Under the pieces are notes generated by a model, which was not told the DNA's origin, did no database searches, and saw nothing but the letters and a program-made list of their open reading frames with translations. Source: Paralvinella palmiformis (Eukaryota > Annelida > Polychaeta > Terebellida > Alvinellidae). From it: DNA of 64,000 nucleotides. Numbering within the stretch: position 1 is the stretch's first letter; each line of letters begins with the position of its first letter. Made by a program: the position numbers and the translations under genes. Of the stretch, positions 10,271 through 21,904 are shown piece by piece. The stretch spans positions 15,001 through 79,000 of the forward strand of contig JAODUP010000467.1 of NCBI GenBank assembly GCA_025642065.1. The letters are read 5' to 3'.

Positions 10271-10415
10271 GTTCACTGCACTCCCAAATTGTGCCACGGT
10301 GGCATATTGTTTCACTGGGGTAAGCTATTGTTAACTTTGGCGTCCTGTATTTTTCTGTGTACAACACCACCCCAGTAAAGACTTATAGAGAGTTGATTTC
10401 TATTACACGCCAGCA
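10271..10415. repeat. 146-base direct duplication, right copy
   Basis: Partner of 9928-10073. It is followed by GTCAGTTACTCTGTCC, absent after the left copy. Confidence 0.9.
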
Positions 10416-10940
10416 GTCAGTTACTCTGTCCCAGTGACGTCAGTTACTGTGTCCTGTCAGTCATGGTCGTGTACAATTAGTCCACGTCGGGCTCAAGCTG
10501 TCGTATGAGTTAGTGTATGTCTAGAATCTCGGTAATTAGAACTGTGTGTGTATCGATATGTCAGTAGCTGAATCATAGTCAGTCGTCGGAACGTCAGTCG
10601 TCATAATATCGGTCGTCGGAATATATGTCGTCTGATTCGTCGTATCCGAGTTCAAGTCGAGTTTCGTGTCAGTCAGTGTCAGAACTGTAGTCAGAACTGT
10701 GAGAATTGTACGAATGCGTATGAATGTGATTAGTTAAATTTTGATAGGCCGTATTTTGATAGGCCGTGTAAATTATTTTCATTGTATATCCTGTGTGCTG
10801 TTATTTGCATGTATGCTTGTGGCCGTGTGAGACAACCCGTCAATCAACATATTGACACCTGCCTACATACGAACACACAAATAAACACACCAGAGAGAGA
10901 GACTTAGTTAATATTTAATGCTTTAAATATTGACTATGCT
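10416..10940. other. CAGTC/GTCG-rich, internally repetitive, possible LTR part
   Basis: 10430-10700 contains many near-repeats of CAGTCGTCGGAA, GTCAGT and CAGAACTGT. GATAGGCCGT appears twice at about 10745-10770. With the preceding duplication this might be part of a degraded LTR or non-autonomous element. No protein or terminal signature supports this. Confidence 0.35.
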
Positions 10941-10942
10941 AT

Positions 10943-10943
10943 T

Positions 10944-10992
<49 letters not shown>
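10943..10992. repeat. (GT)n(GA)n microsatellite
   Basis: GTGTGT run to about 10968, then (GA)n to 10992. It heads the following R2 copy. Confidence 0.9.
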
Positions 10993-10994
10993 CA

Positions 10995-11545
10995 TACCCC
11001 AACTTAAACATATACAAATCTATACATACACAGATCAATATGCAAATAATCGTGATAATGTACCTCGCAAAGGTATCATCTCTGCAACAAGGCGGAATTT
11101 GTAACCACAGAAACGGGGAACATATACAGTATATACCGCTTGCCATCACAGATCACACTAAGTTACGGTGATTCTAAGATAAGCGAATATATTATTTTAT
11201 AACTCTCAAACCTGTTTACTGCCTTAGTATAAGTAACCTACGCATATTATGTCTGCAAGATCTAGTCTTACTCAGAGAACGACAGATCACAGTTCGTAAT
11301 AACGAGTAGTTTCCTGTGGTTCTAAGATAAGGTAATATATGTATAAGATAAAGACTTGGACAACACAGAATATAGTCTAGACCAATTGATGTGGTTCTAA
11401 CGAAATCCACATATAACAATGCTTCGATAACACAGATGCTGACCTCCGTAGAATTATTCTGAGTTCGAAACCTTTTAAATCCTGTCTATGCAAATGACAT
11501 AGACAAAGGTCTGATCTATCCGGCGGCCCAGATTGTAATGGAGTT
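10995..11545 (+). repeat. Dispersed repeat R2, copy 1
   Basis: Shares with 21328-21900 and 63080-63650 the order: ACATATACAAATCTATACAT-like head, a middle with TCACAGTTCGTAATAA and TCTAAGATAAGG, and an end with ACACAGATGCTGACCTCCG, then TTATTCTGAGTTCGAA and an AAATCCTGTCTATG tail. It has a microsatellite at its left edge like the other copies. No coding content is recognised. Confidence 0.7.
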
Positions 11546-12528
11546 GCAGTAAAAAGTTAGACCTTTTATTCTAGCTCGAGGGCCTTGTGTAGCCTCGACT
11601 TGGTCTCGTGTCAAATTTGTGTGATATACATTAAGCCTATACACAGAAACAGGCAAATGACTAAGTTAAATAGTTCTTATTACTGCACAATGGATTATTA
11701 TTGCAATAGAAAGAAATATCGCCTCAATTCTGAATAAACATTATGATTTACTCAAATCTAGCATATACATCTCATATGTATACGTTCATCGCCAAGAAAA
11801 GGTTTATCCAAAACTAATTTTGTTTCACTGAGTACATGCAATTGCTCCCTTGCCAAGTGTTTCACCACTTGGTGAACAGGTGGCAGCAACGGCTTAGCGA
11901 TATCCGTGGTGAATAAACAAGCAGCCGGTGATGATCGTCCATAAGCTGGCACTGCGATAAAATCAGAGCTCGACAAAACATTCTTCTTTCTCATCCAAAT
12001 CAATTCGACACGATTCATGTAAGGACAAAAGTTCATCAATAGGATGTGCTGAACCAATTAGTTATATCTAGTATGCTATAACACTGAGAAAAAATTATTT
12101 GATATGCCCGGGAACATGATCATGACTGCGAAGGCCATGTCTGACTTTGCAGTTTTCTGGTTTCTGTGGACGTTTGAGCCATCGGATGGTTGTATTTGGA
12201 TAATGAAATACACATTTATTCTGAATAAATCAGGTGAGCCCTAGCCATTTCAGACATAGATAAAATGTTTCTTGTTGTTTATGTATTCATAATTGTTTGA
12301 AGTTTGGTCATTTTGTTCACAAAAAAAGTTGACCAGCAACTTGAACACATGGGATTAGGTTACGTAGCTCAGAGCACATATTTCACCCGGGAGCATCTCG
12401 TCATTAGAATGTTAAATCTACAAAATGATATCTTACATAGCGCAGTTTTTGGGTCATAAAACCTGGTACAAGTAGATGTGAATTGTTTTCATGTCTGATT
12501 TGATTAAATAATTGGATCGTTTCTAGTG
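11546..12528. other. Unassigned stretch
   Basis: Apart from the minus-strand frame at 11758-12057, nothing is recognised. Confidence 0.4.
11758..12057 (-). other. Unrecognised 99-codon open frame
   Basis: Begins at TTG just after an in-frame stop and reads MNFCPYMNRVELIWMRKKNV internally, then SSSDFIAVPAYGRSSPAACL and a stretch with LHVLSETKLVLDKPFLGDE. Its composition is balanced and unlike translated microsatellite, so it may be a decayed transposon or gene segment. No domain, splice site or start could be defended. An ATG-initiated product would begin later (about 12030). Confidence 0.2.
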
Positions 12529-12683
12529 CTCTATCGTATGTGTATAGTTGTACTCATACTAGAGTATTTTGAAATGTACTCATATTTGTACTTGAGTGCA
12601 TTGATAAAATAAGTTCACGTACTTGTACTTATAAAAACTATGTACTCTAGTACTTTCAGATGTAATTGGCTCCAACCCTGGTA
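12529..12683 (-). mobile_element. hAT-type non-autonomous element fragment
   Basis: Repeated GTACTTGAGT, TGTACTCATA and ACTTGTACTT words, ending in GGCTCCAACCCTG at about 12670-12682. On the minus strand this reads CAGGGTTGGAGCC followed by AGTACTAGAGTAC, the usual terminus of a widespread class of short hAT elements. The other terminus and the 8-base target duplication were not found. Confidence 0.6.
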
Positions 12684-13725
12684 GCATGTATAATGTCATC
12701 AATGGTAGTGTCCTTTTATGTGCTTGTATATATGTAATTTATCATGTATATATCATGTATACTTTGTCACCAAATAAAATGAAATGAATTCAACATATGT
12801 ACTTTTTAATGTTCAATTGTACCTACAGTAGATATGTAGATACAGCGTACATTATTCTAAAGTCCATTGATCCATGCAAATGCCCAGGGGATGTACATTT
12901 AAAATTAAATAACTTTTGTCATTTGAACACGTTGTGGAATGCATGACCCCGGGTGTTGTTTGCACGATAGCTATGTCGTCATCACGACAAAGCCAAACAT
13001 TCACTCGGCCTGCATGAGGAATGACGGTAAATGTAAACTTTTCAGACTATTTTTTCTCCCGTTATTCAAACAATGACCAACCATTAAATGACATTGCATA
13101 TTTCTACAATATTTGTTACAAACAACACAAATTATTACACTTGTCATTGTATATTTGGCAGGGTACAGGAGATTAAACTCGGTTCATGGGCGAGCGCCAT
13201 GCTCTGGCTAGAGCCGGTGAATCATGAAAAGCAGATGGCGATACATCAATTTGTTATGCTTCTTATCCATTTATAATCACCAAAAAATACATTTACTATT
13301 TACAATGTGTATGCAATTCTATGAACTTCCTTGATCATAAGCAAAACAAAGCAAATTAAGATGTACAAGTCACTTGTTCAGTTGGAACTCCGTACTTGAT
13401 TTGGTTGTAATTTGTGATCCTGATAGCACTGTGAGATTGGTGTACACCCCGTAGATCGAATCAGCGCCATCTGGCGAGTTAATTTGGGTAGTTGGCTATT
13501 AAGTAGGGTGGGGTTAGAATTAAAAATGCATATCCGGTTGACCTATATAATTTATAAACGAAATCACCAGAAAAGAGCCAGCTCTTTAATATTACCAACC
13601 TAACATAAAGTCTATTATTGACATAAAATAAGCTTCCAGCAATTTTCTGTATTATCGTAACCTGTTTAGTCAGAATATCCAGCATTTTTGCTGGAATGAT
13701 AAACCTCTTCAAGAATAACATCGAA
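12684..13725. other. Unassigned AT-rich stretch
   Basis: No gene, repeat partner or microsatellite of note. A short open frame at 13088-13276 has no recognisable similarity. Confidence 0.4.
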
Positions 13726-13776
13726 TATATATATATATATTTTATATATATATATATATAAAACATATATATATAG
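13726..13776. repeat. (TA)n microsatellite
   Basis: Imperfect TA tract with TTTATATA and AAAACATATA interruptions. Confidence 0.9.
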
Positions 13777-14421
13777 GAATACAAACTTTATACCTCAATT
13801 TAATACCCAACTCACATAATTCCATTAATAACAATATATATAGTTTAAGTTTTTCAAATCATTTAATGGATCTTTCAAACTCTTTAAAAGGGATCAAGCA
13901 AAAATCCATTTGATGGAACAGTCGACTTGGGATGTATATGGGATCCGATCAGTAGCTTCTCCGGTCTTTTGCCCCTGAGTTAATTTGGCCCAATAATGTG
14001 ACTTTGGTGATTGTGAATGTAAATTAAGGAAAATAAACCGGATTCTGTGTCCAATGGCCTGTAGAGTATCTGACAGTTATGTAGTGCCAGTGAGATTTGA
14101 GGAGAACAAAGTAAGCAATCTGTCCTGTAGCTGTTTGATCTTGCGTCGAACACTTTTGGGGGGGGGGTTATGGGTTTCTCCGAGATTTGCTTGCTAACTG
14201 TTCTCTTTTGTCATCTCAAGATCTCCTGGCTTCAAAGAAATATCTATCTACGTGTAAATATTATGGCTTTAATCAGTGTCTTTTTATATATTTTGTTTGT
14301 AACTATTCTCTTTATTCTTGGTCTGTCATCAACAATTGCAAGTATGATGATCCCTTGATAAGAAAGATGAATGTGAAGAAACCTGGCATTAATAACATAA
14401 GAGGAAATTCTTTGTTCCAGT
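13777..14421. other. Unassigned stretch with a G9 run
   Basis: A homopolymeric G run lies at about 14158-14167. Overlapping short frames at 14170-14426 translate to hydrophobic AT-rich peptides with no recognised domain. Confidence 0.4.
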
Positions 14422-14564
14422 GCTGAATTCGAATCTCCGCGTGGGCATATCTGAAAGGTGTTTCGTCTTTGTCTTCGCTTCATTACCTTTGCAATTGCTC
14501 GGCCCATTTAGATTACCATGTGCACAAAAACGGCGGTAAAACATCAATAACCATCATCACCACA
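14422..14564 (+). mobile_element. SINE-2 fragment (5' truncated)
   Basis: Aligns with the second half of the SINE at 56022-56210: ATTCGAATCTCCGCGTGGGC (box B region), ATCTGAAAGGTGTTTCGTCT, CTCGGCCCATTTAGATTACC, then a CGGTAAAACATCAATAACCA tail and ATC repeats. The tRNA-like box A half is missing. Confidence 0.8.
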
Positions 14565-16292
14565 ATAACTCGCCATCTTATTAAAAGCTCGATAACTATA
14601 ATTATTTATATAATAAGTTCAGATTCTTTGGATATTTGAGCATTTAATATTTATATTTAGTTCATCTTGACCAATTTCTACATAATTATAGTAAACATTA
14701 TTTGAAATAAATATAACTGAATCCTGAAATATTTCATTACCTTGAGTTAAAGCCTCTTTAAAGCAGACTGTGTCTTTGATGAAGACAAGGTATATCCTTC
14801 AGCTCGATAACGATTACACCCCCACCAATCCAATTAGTGGTATATTAGATTTCCCTCATTATAATTGTAGAAGATTGGAGTTCTGAGTGTGTTGTCTAAT
14901 CGGTATCACCAATGTCGAACTGATTAACCCGATAACCCATAACAAGAAGTAAATATTAGCTGTAGCTTATGTGATTGAATATTGATAAAGTGGTTTACAT
15001 AAAAGTTAATATTAAAGCATTTCAATCTAGCCAAAAGGTTTATTATATCACATATTACCTATTATTAGGATCACCCATCATACATTGGTGCTCCCATAAC
15101 AATAATTTCAACCTGTTCCTCTGGCCATCTATAATTAGCCACATATCTCTATTTGTGGGGTATTTCCTATGGCGCTCGTCCCCCAACCACATGTCTTCGG
15201 TGATACCAGAACTCAGGATAAACAACTTAACTCAATTCAGCAACAACAATCCTGCAATTAGTCAGAAATCATCTTTGTGTACTGATGGGATAAACCATGA
15301 ACAACTAATTGTTGAACTCGGGATACCGAGAATGATAATATTGATGAACCACTGATGCCATGTTAGAAATAATTATCTTAAACATTGTTAGATAACATAT
15401 CTCACTATATTAATTATTAGTTATGTCATATTTACAGTGATACTGCTTGTTTAGTATATACACCTTTCTGGTGTTTTCTTTCAATGTTTTATCTAAACAA
15501 ATTTCATTAAGTCATCAACAGAGAATATTCTAATGAATTTCCGGTTGCATCTTCCATGGTTAAAAAGGATCAAGATCCAAACACTCATAACATTACTTAA
15601 TAAACTATCTTTATACAGAAAATACACGAACTACTTACCTGTGGAAGAGTACCTTATCAACATAAAGTGTTTGGCATTATCTTGGTTCGAAATGTATAGT
15701 GCCCTATTATAAAACATGTACACATGTGGCGGTCGAGATCATGTAAGGCTCGAGATTCAGCCAGGATATGTTTTGAGTAAACACAGTCACCAAAGTATTT
15801 TGAATGAAATCGGTTAATTTGATGAATCACCCCCCTTACCTGTCACACACTGAATATCATATGATACAGTTTTGGTTTTATGATGTATCTAATGGAAATA
15901 AAATACTTCGACTATTACCATATGAGAAATAATGGATAGATCTACTACAGTTAATATTTCTTCAAACACACAGAAAATTCATTTTTATAGTCGCATCATG
16001 AGATACAGCAAGAAGTGAGAATAATTACGCAACTACCTCATCTACCAGTAAATAACGACTTACAATATCTCTTAATAGCAACTGAGAAGTTCATCTGCAG
16101 ATAATTTCGGCGGTCAGAATGTCAGCAGTTCTATAGCGGTAACAGGCGAAACAGGATTTAGGCTCTTGACAAGTTTAAGTTAAAATTAGGGGAAGTCATT
16201 CAAATCAAGTATGGTTCGTTACCAATTCCATTCCTATGTTAAGGTCTGTTATATTATAAGAGATCAGGGGAACAGATGCCGACATCATTCAT
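14565..16292. other. Unassigned AT-rich stretch
   Basis: A 126-codon frame at 14975-15355 (non-ATG start) shows no recognisable domain. No repeat partner elsewhere in the window was noticed. Confidence 0.4.
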
Positions 16293-16497
<205 letters not shown>

Positions 16498-16530
16498 GGG
16501 GAAAACAGACAGATACAAACTTGTTATCTT

Positions 16531-16713
16531 GACTTAGAATTTCGACGCATTGCAGATGTTCACAACGTTCTCTTATATCAAACTATATTTCAGCTTTATT
16601 CGATTGACACTAATCAGAATTGGTGTAACGTGAATCCCGGGGGAGGTGGTTGTGTTGGCAAGGAGACCTGTGGTCCGAATGAGTGGGACTCGTTTGGTCC
16701 TGTCTTGTATTAA
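16531..16713 (+). CDS. Candidate 3' exon: Cys-rich frame, unrecognised
   Basis: The frame is open from inside the microsatellite to TAA at 16711-16713. The distinctive part, 16594-16710, reads [20 protein letters not shown] then [19 protein letters not shown], with three Cys and a Gly cluster, unlike AT-rich noise. ATATTTCAG ends at 16593 and TTGCAG ends at about 16552, either of which could serve as a splice acceptor, but no branch region or neighbouring exon was identified. No ATG starts the frame. It may be the last exon of a host gene, a fossil exon, or chance. Confidence 0.25.
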   Translation, partial: DLEFRRIADVHNVLLYQTIFQLYSIDTNQNWCNVNPGGGGCVGKETCGPNEWDSFGPVLY

Positions 16714-18065
16714 CTTACTTATACAGTGACTGAAGGTCTTGTCCTTGTGACTGGTAAGGAGAAATATATTATGATTTTATTTTATGGATGGCGTACCATA
16801 TTGACGTATATATCATGTGTCACTGTATATTAGTATTGGGTAAAGAATTATTAAGAATACCAACGAGAAGATAATCGATGAAACGTGGTGTTCTCACGAA
16901 ACAATCTCCTAGGTCTGTGCTAATAACAAATCTGGTATTTTAAATAACAACAGAAAGAGTCTCTTGTCTAAATCAACTATGAACAACTGAGTTAATGTTC
17001 GCAAAGTTCACGTTTTAGTCAAAATGTTAAGACCATGAGCTAAACGCCCAATAGAATATGTTCTGTGTCTGTAACTTTAATTATATTTGATATTAAATAT
17101 ATTTAGTTGCAGTGTTAATTATCAGTTGTAATTCGATAAATGATATTGCTTGGCAGCTTATTACAGATTTCATTATCACTGTATGTCAAATATTGGTTTT
17201 GTAAGAAGAAACCTTTGTCATAAATACATCGATGAATTTGTATTAAACTATCTGTATATACAACCTGAAAGCAGTGTCAAACCCTTTTTATTTCGTCATA
17301 AACATCCACAGGCACTGTTTGCCAGGCAAATAACATCGCAGTTTGTAATGCAATTGCTGAAAATTACAAAGCATCAAGGCTATTGCGAACCGAGAATGGT
17401 TCTTCAATTATAATTTTCAAGGTTATATTCTGGTAAATATTCTGTGTTATGCTGCAAGACGTTAAAATACCGGAAAATGGCACGAGAACACTGAAAGAGA
17501 ACACACTGATTTGGAACCATAACGTTATCTAATTCAACCTACTAAGTGATCACTTGAACGAAAGTTTACATATAATCATTCTACTTGGTGTAGTTGTCTA
17601 TTAAGTGCGGTGACATCTATTGAGCAGAGCGATATGTAAAGAGATGATAAAGTAGTTGGGTAATTTTCTATGACTCGTGTATTAATTGTACTACAAATAT
17701 ATATTTGAGAAATAGATTATTGCAGAGACTTGTTTCAACAACAAATTGGAACCTTTAAAAAATATTACAATTGGCATAATGAATCTTATTTACTGAAATC
17801 TAAGGTGATAAGTAGATTGGTGTTAATGGGATTGGACTGTATCTCTTCAAAGCGTTAAATTCTAATTTGAGTTTGTTATTAACTTTGAGATATCTCGGTA
17901 AAACTATCTAAACTATAATGCATTAACTATAGCTTTATTTGAACTGATAAGAACATCCAGTTTCCCGTTGATTAAAGTCTCATAAAGTCTGGATAGATTT
18001 GTTACGTTCTGCCAGATGTGTATAAGGTGTGTTGATTTAATATGTGGTCAGTGGCTGTATCGAGT
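16714..18065. other. Unassigned AT-rich stretch
   Basis: A frame at 17150-17413 (87 codons; PESSVKPFLFRHKHPQALFA) is not recognised. No repeat partner noticed. Confidence 0.4.
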
Positions 18066-18335
18066 CATGATAGCGCAGTTAGTTAGAGCGTAGCCAAACG
18101 GTCGCGGGTTCGAGGCTCTGTGAGCTGCAATGTCGTTATGTGGCGACTGGTTCACTCATCCACAAAAAGTGAGTACCTGCCAGGACACGATGACTATGTG
18201 TTTGAGAAACGCTTTGCGCATATAATGGCAGCATTCTCCCTTGATCTGAGTCAGAGATAATAATATTGTAAAGTGCCCTAGTGCAGCTATCTAGCTGAAT
18301 AGGGCGCTATATAAATATCACATATTATTATTATA
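18066..18335 (+). mobile_element. SINE-1: V-SINE-like, tRNA head and L2-type LINE tail
   Basis: The tRNA-like head has box A (TAGCGCAGTTAGTTAGAGCG, 18071-18090) and box B (GGTTCGAGGCTC). A central domain follows (AGTACCTGCCAGGACACGAT). The tail has TTGTAAAGTGCCCT then GCTGAATAGGGCGCTATATA and ATT repeats. The tail is the same as that of the nested insertion at 318-425 and is of the same type as the LINE 3' ends near 23670 and 41620. The family relies on a partner LINE for reverse transcription; a shared 3' tail is the known mechanism for V-SINEs. No clear target duplication. Confidence 0.85.
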
Positions 18336-19325
18336 TAACAATATTCAAGTGAATGTTAGCCGAATGTTAAAACTAAATCATATTTATCTGATTTGCACGA
18401 CACATAAAAGAAGAATAGGTTTTTGATTGTGTGTAATAAAATAAATAAGTGAAAGGCACAGTGAAGATTCCACAGTCCGTGTTTGGATGCATGTCAGTCT
18501 TTCATTCTAGTGAACCTAACAAAGAAAGAATTGGTCTTGATTATATCAGTCATATTCAAATAATTATGTGTGTGACAGTTTTTTTCCTTTTAATTCTAAC
18601 AATGGACTTTTCATATACCTAATCTAACTTACCTTTCTATATATTTAATATAGGTGTTGTAGGAAACGTTAATTTTCAAATTACACGATCCAGTGCATGC
18701 AGGAAAGTAAACAGTATCCTAAAATATTTCACTTCGGTGATTAGATGTGTAGCAGATTATCTGTTAAACCAAGGTATCTTAACGAAATGCGTCAATGAAA
18801 AGTGATTTTCTAAACATAAATTGGTCGAAAAAGAATACCAAGACGTTGATTTGCCTGATTTCAATTAATTCATATAGTCGTATAAAACCCTCCACCTTTG
18901 GTTTACTACCTTTTTCAAATTAAATGCCATTATGCTCAACATGATATATCTTCATTTCACGGCATTATTTCTTACCTTTATCATTACTTATATACAAAAG
19001 TAGGTTATATGACAGTGAGAGTATTAACAATAACACTCTAAACAGTGTAAATATTAGATATGTTAATACCTGTGTCTCACAGCTGAGATTGTTACAACGT
19101 TTATCTTACACGCATACATGCACACACAAAACACACACAAAACACACACATACAAACAGGCAATGAACACATACGAACAGTCATTCATACATACATACAT
19201 ACATTGCATATATACATGCACACTTATATTCAAAGGGGCACGCACATACAGAGGCATGTATATGCCCGCAGGCTAACGACAAGCACACTCGTGCAGAGAC
19301 ATAAAAAAAAACGACTCACAAAACA
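18336..19325. other. Unassigned stretch
   Basis: Contains CA-rich and (CATA)n segments at 19105-19205. Nothing else recognised. Confidence 0.4.
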
Positions 19326-19329
19326 TCGG

Positions 19330-19435
19330 CCACTATTATTATTATTTATTATTATTTTTTATTATTATTATTAAGTTGTTGTTGTTGTTAGTTTATTATT
19401 ATTTTTTTATTATTATTATTATTATTATTATCTTC
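19330..19435. repeat. (ATT)n and (GTT)n microsatellites
   Basis: Two imperfect ATT tracts separated by GTTGTTGTTGTT. Confidence 0.9.
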
Positions 19436-19489
19436 TCCTGTTTTGGAAGCGACAGGATTAGCGTGGTTCGGAATGAAATTCAACTGTTC

Positions 19490-19686
19490 ATACGATGATT
19501 TTAGGCATGTCCTATCTAAGATGTTGCTTGTTACAACGTAGATCGACTACAGCCGAGAGCGTTAAAATTCAATGCGACAACCCTGCTGATATATTATCAC
19601 TGATGGATGAAACATCCCTAAAACGTCCTCCCAGCTTATTGATAGACATACTGAATTACAACAATGAACTCTCCAAGAGAAGTTAA
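19490..19686 (+). other. Candidate exon frame, unrecognised
   Basis: Follows CGATGATTTTAG, a possible acceptor. The frame reads SVKIQCDNPADILSLMDETS then RPPSLLIDILNYNNELSKRS before TAA at 19684-19686. The composition is protein-like but no domain is recognised and no flanking exon was found. Confidence 0.2.
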
Positions 19687-19783
19687 CTCATCAATAATAT
19701 ACTGAGGTTACATTTGGATATATATACTTATATAACCAATGCAATACAAACTACCTATTCTTTTATCTCTTATTTTATTAATG

Positions 19784-19787
<4 letters not shown>

Positions 19788-19820
<33 letters not shown>
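19788..19820. repeat. (ATT)n microsatellite
   Basis: About ten ATT units. Confidence 0.9.
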
Positions 19821-19839
19821 TTGTTGATAATATAACAAT

Positions 19840-19946
19840 TTCTCATTTCCAAGAAGATAAATAACTGCAGATGATAACTATTAGTTATAATGTATTACTA
19901 TATAAACAAAGGACAATGCTAATGGATATAATTTATCATCAACTGG

Positions 19947-20006
<60 letters not shown>

Positions 20007-20024
20007 TCATCACCTGACTATTAT

Positions 20025-20120
<96 letters not shown>

Positions 20121-21260
20121 AAGGAAATGAGAGCGAGAGAGAAACAGTGGGTGGATGAGTGAGAAAATGAATCAGTAAATGCACCAGCCAATCAGTATTC
20201 ACTTGGTATCTAATAATAAATCCAGGTAGAGAGACAGAGATAAATTGGATAAACGGATGGCGGCAGACCAATTCAGGATCTAATAAACTCAGAAACAGAA
20301 AATATAGCAACAATACATCAATAATAATAGCCAAGTTCTATCAGCTACAATTATGTATAATAACTATATTTAATAGGATAAACAAATATAAAAGATTAAC
20401 ATAGACATCAACTTGACTAGACTAGATATAACATAATACTAGTATAACTAGGATAAATGTAAACCTCAATATCATCAGGATGAAAAGGGATGTCGACATT
20501 TTGGGTGGAAGCAAAGATGCAGATATGGCAAAAATAGGATATTGACATGTTAAAAATAAACCCAAATAAGTGGATAAATTGCCCTCTAGCATTAGCAAAT
20601 CATCCCGTGAGTACAGATGACACTGAGAGAGATTACTGTTTGTTTAATAAATGTTGTTGATGGTATTGTCTAGTGACTGACCTTTCTATATTCAGACTAA
20701 AACCAGCTTTACGTTGATTGGATTTATGATTCAATAATGTTATGCCATTTATTCACTTACCTAGTTTTCGCTTTCTTTCCCACTTCTATAGTGTGTTCAA
20801 GGTTGTTTACTGACAAGGATCATGACATATCAAAATGTATACAGTCGATCATATGTAACTGGTATCGGCAATTAAATCATGACGCCTATTATGTAGTCAC
20901 GTTAATTTCCAGATTTGTTATTAATTCCCAAATCAGAGGATGCAAACAGAAAATGCCACTTTTCTTCTATAACATTCCTCTTTAAATATTGGGATACACA
21001 GGAAAAGGGAAGTATGTCAATATTGCAGGTAATCGTTACTATAACATTATGATACCAGACATACCACCTGCCGGTTCACTATTATTTTATCACAGTGACA
21101 AGTCCTTCAGCGACCCTGTCACTATGTTAGTAGAGTATAGTTCTCCTAATCACGATGGCCCTCTCTACCACGCTACAAGCTATTATCTTTCCAAACACAG
21201 CTTCTAACACAAATCTTATTGATGTCTTCAAATGTTGAACACTGTTACATGTACTGTAAT
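19840..21260 (+). repeat. Dispersed repeat R1, copy at 20 kb (forward)
   Basis: Nearly its whole length aligns in inverted orientation with 26250-27425. Paired landmarks are CTCATTTCCAAG / CTGATTTCCAAG, the (TA)n(GA)n tract at 19951-20119, AAATGAATCAGTAAATGCAC, AATCATCCCGTGAGTACAG, GTCTAGTGACTGACCTTTCT and the end TATTATCTTTCCAAACACAG. The last third (20810-21260) also matches 42830-43330 and the reverse of 32460-32650. Short open frames at 20737-21207 are not conserved between copies. No protein, terminal inverted repeat or target duplication was identified; it may be a non-autonomous element of unknown class. Confidence 0.75.
19951..20119. repeat. (TA)n ... (TA)n(GA)n microsatellite inside R1
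   Basis: (TA)n 19951-20001, a short unique gap, (TA)n 20029-20080 and (GA)n 20081-20119. The R1 copy at 27 kb has its (TC)n(TA)n tract at the same place. Confidence 0.95.
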
Positions 21261-21327
21261 TACCACTCTTATCTCTCTGTCTGTCTAAACAAGACGTGTG
21301 TGTGTTTGTTTGTGTATGTGTGTGCTT

Positions 21328-21900
21328 TAGGATACATATATATGTGTTGGCACTGGCTTAGAACATCAAAACCAATCCATCCTTTCAAACCTGTACCTCC
21401 ATTAATCTATACATAACTAAATCAATACATGATTGAATTTATACATACAAAAAAGTACATATCTATACAACCATATACTATTCGAACCAAGTAGGCCATA
21501 TTTCCCTTTTCCTGTGTATCCGAATATTTAAAGAGGCGCCAGCTAATCCGTTTTTCGTACGTGACAAATATGTCACTCACACAAGAATGCGGTTGAGTTA
21601 GACTACGCACAAAAAGCGTAAGCAAATACAAACATACCATTTGACACCACAGCTCTCAGTTAGTAACACGTGTTTGTGCTTCAATAGTATGTTAACATAT
21701 ATACAAGATAAATACTTTGACACCACAGTTTATATTCAACAGTAATTTGCTGTTGTTCAAAGGTAATCTATACATAAAATAATTTCGATATCACAGCTGC
21801 TGATCCCAGCTCTATTCTGGGTTAGAATAGTTAAACAAATCCTACCTATATCAACGATACGGATAGAGGTCCGATATGTTCGCCGCCGCCAGGTTGTTGT
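21328..21900 (+). repeat. Dispersed repeat R2, copy 2
   Basis: Preceded by TG-rich sequence (21295-21325). Matches 63080-63650: TTAGGATACATAT head, CCAGCTAATCCGTTTTTCGT, CGTGACAAATATGTCAC, CATACCATTTGACACCACAG, GCTGATCCCAGC and TTATTCTGGGTTAGAA landmarks all have partners. Follows R1 directly and abuts LINE C. Confidence 0.8.
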
Positions 21901-21904
21901 TTCA

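Noticed and set aside
18066..18140. True tRNA gene
   Set aside because: A- and B-box-like words are present but there is no convincing cloverleaf or acceptor stem, and the unit continues into a SINE body and a LINE tail. The same holds for the heads at 43489, 48560, 51438 and 56022.
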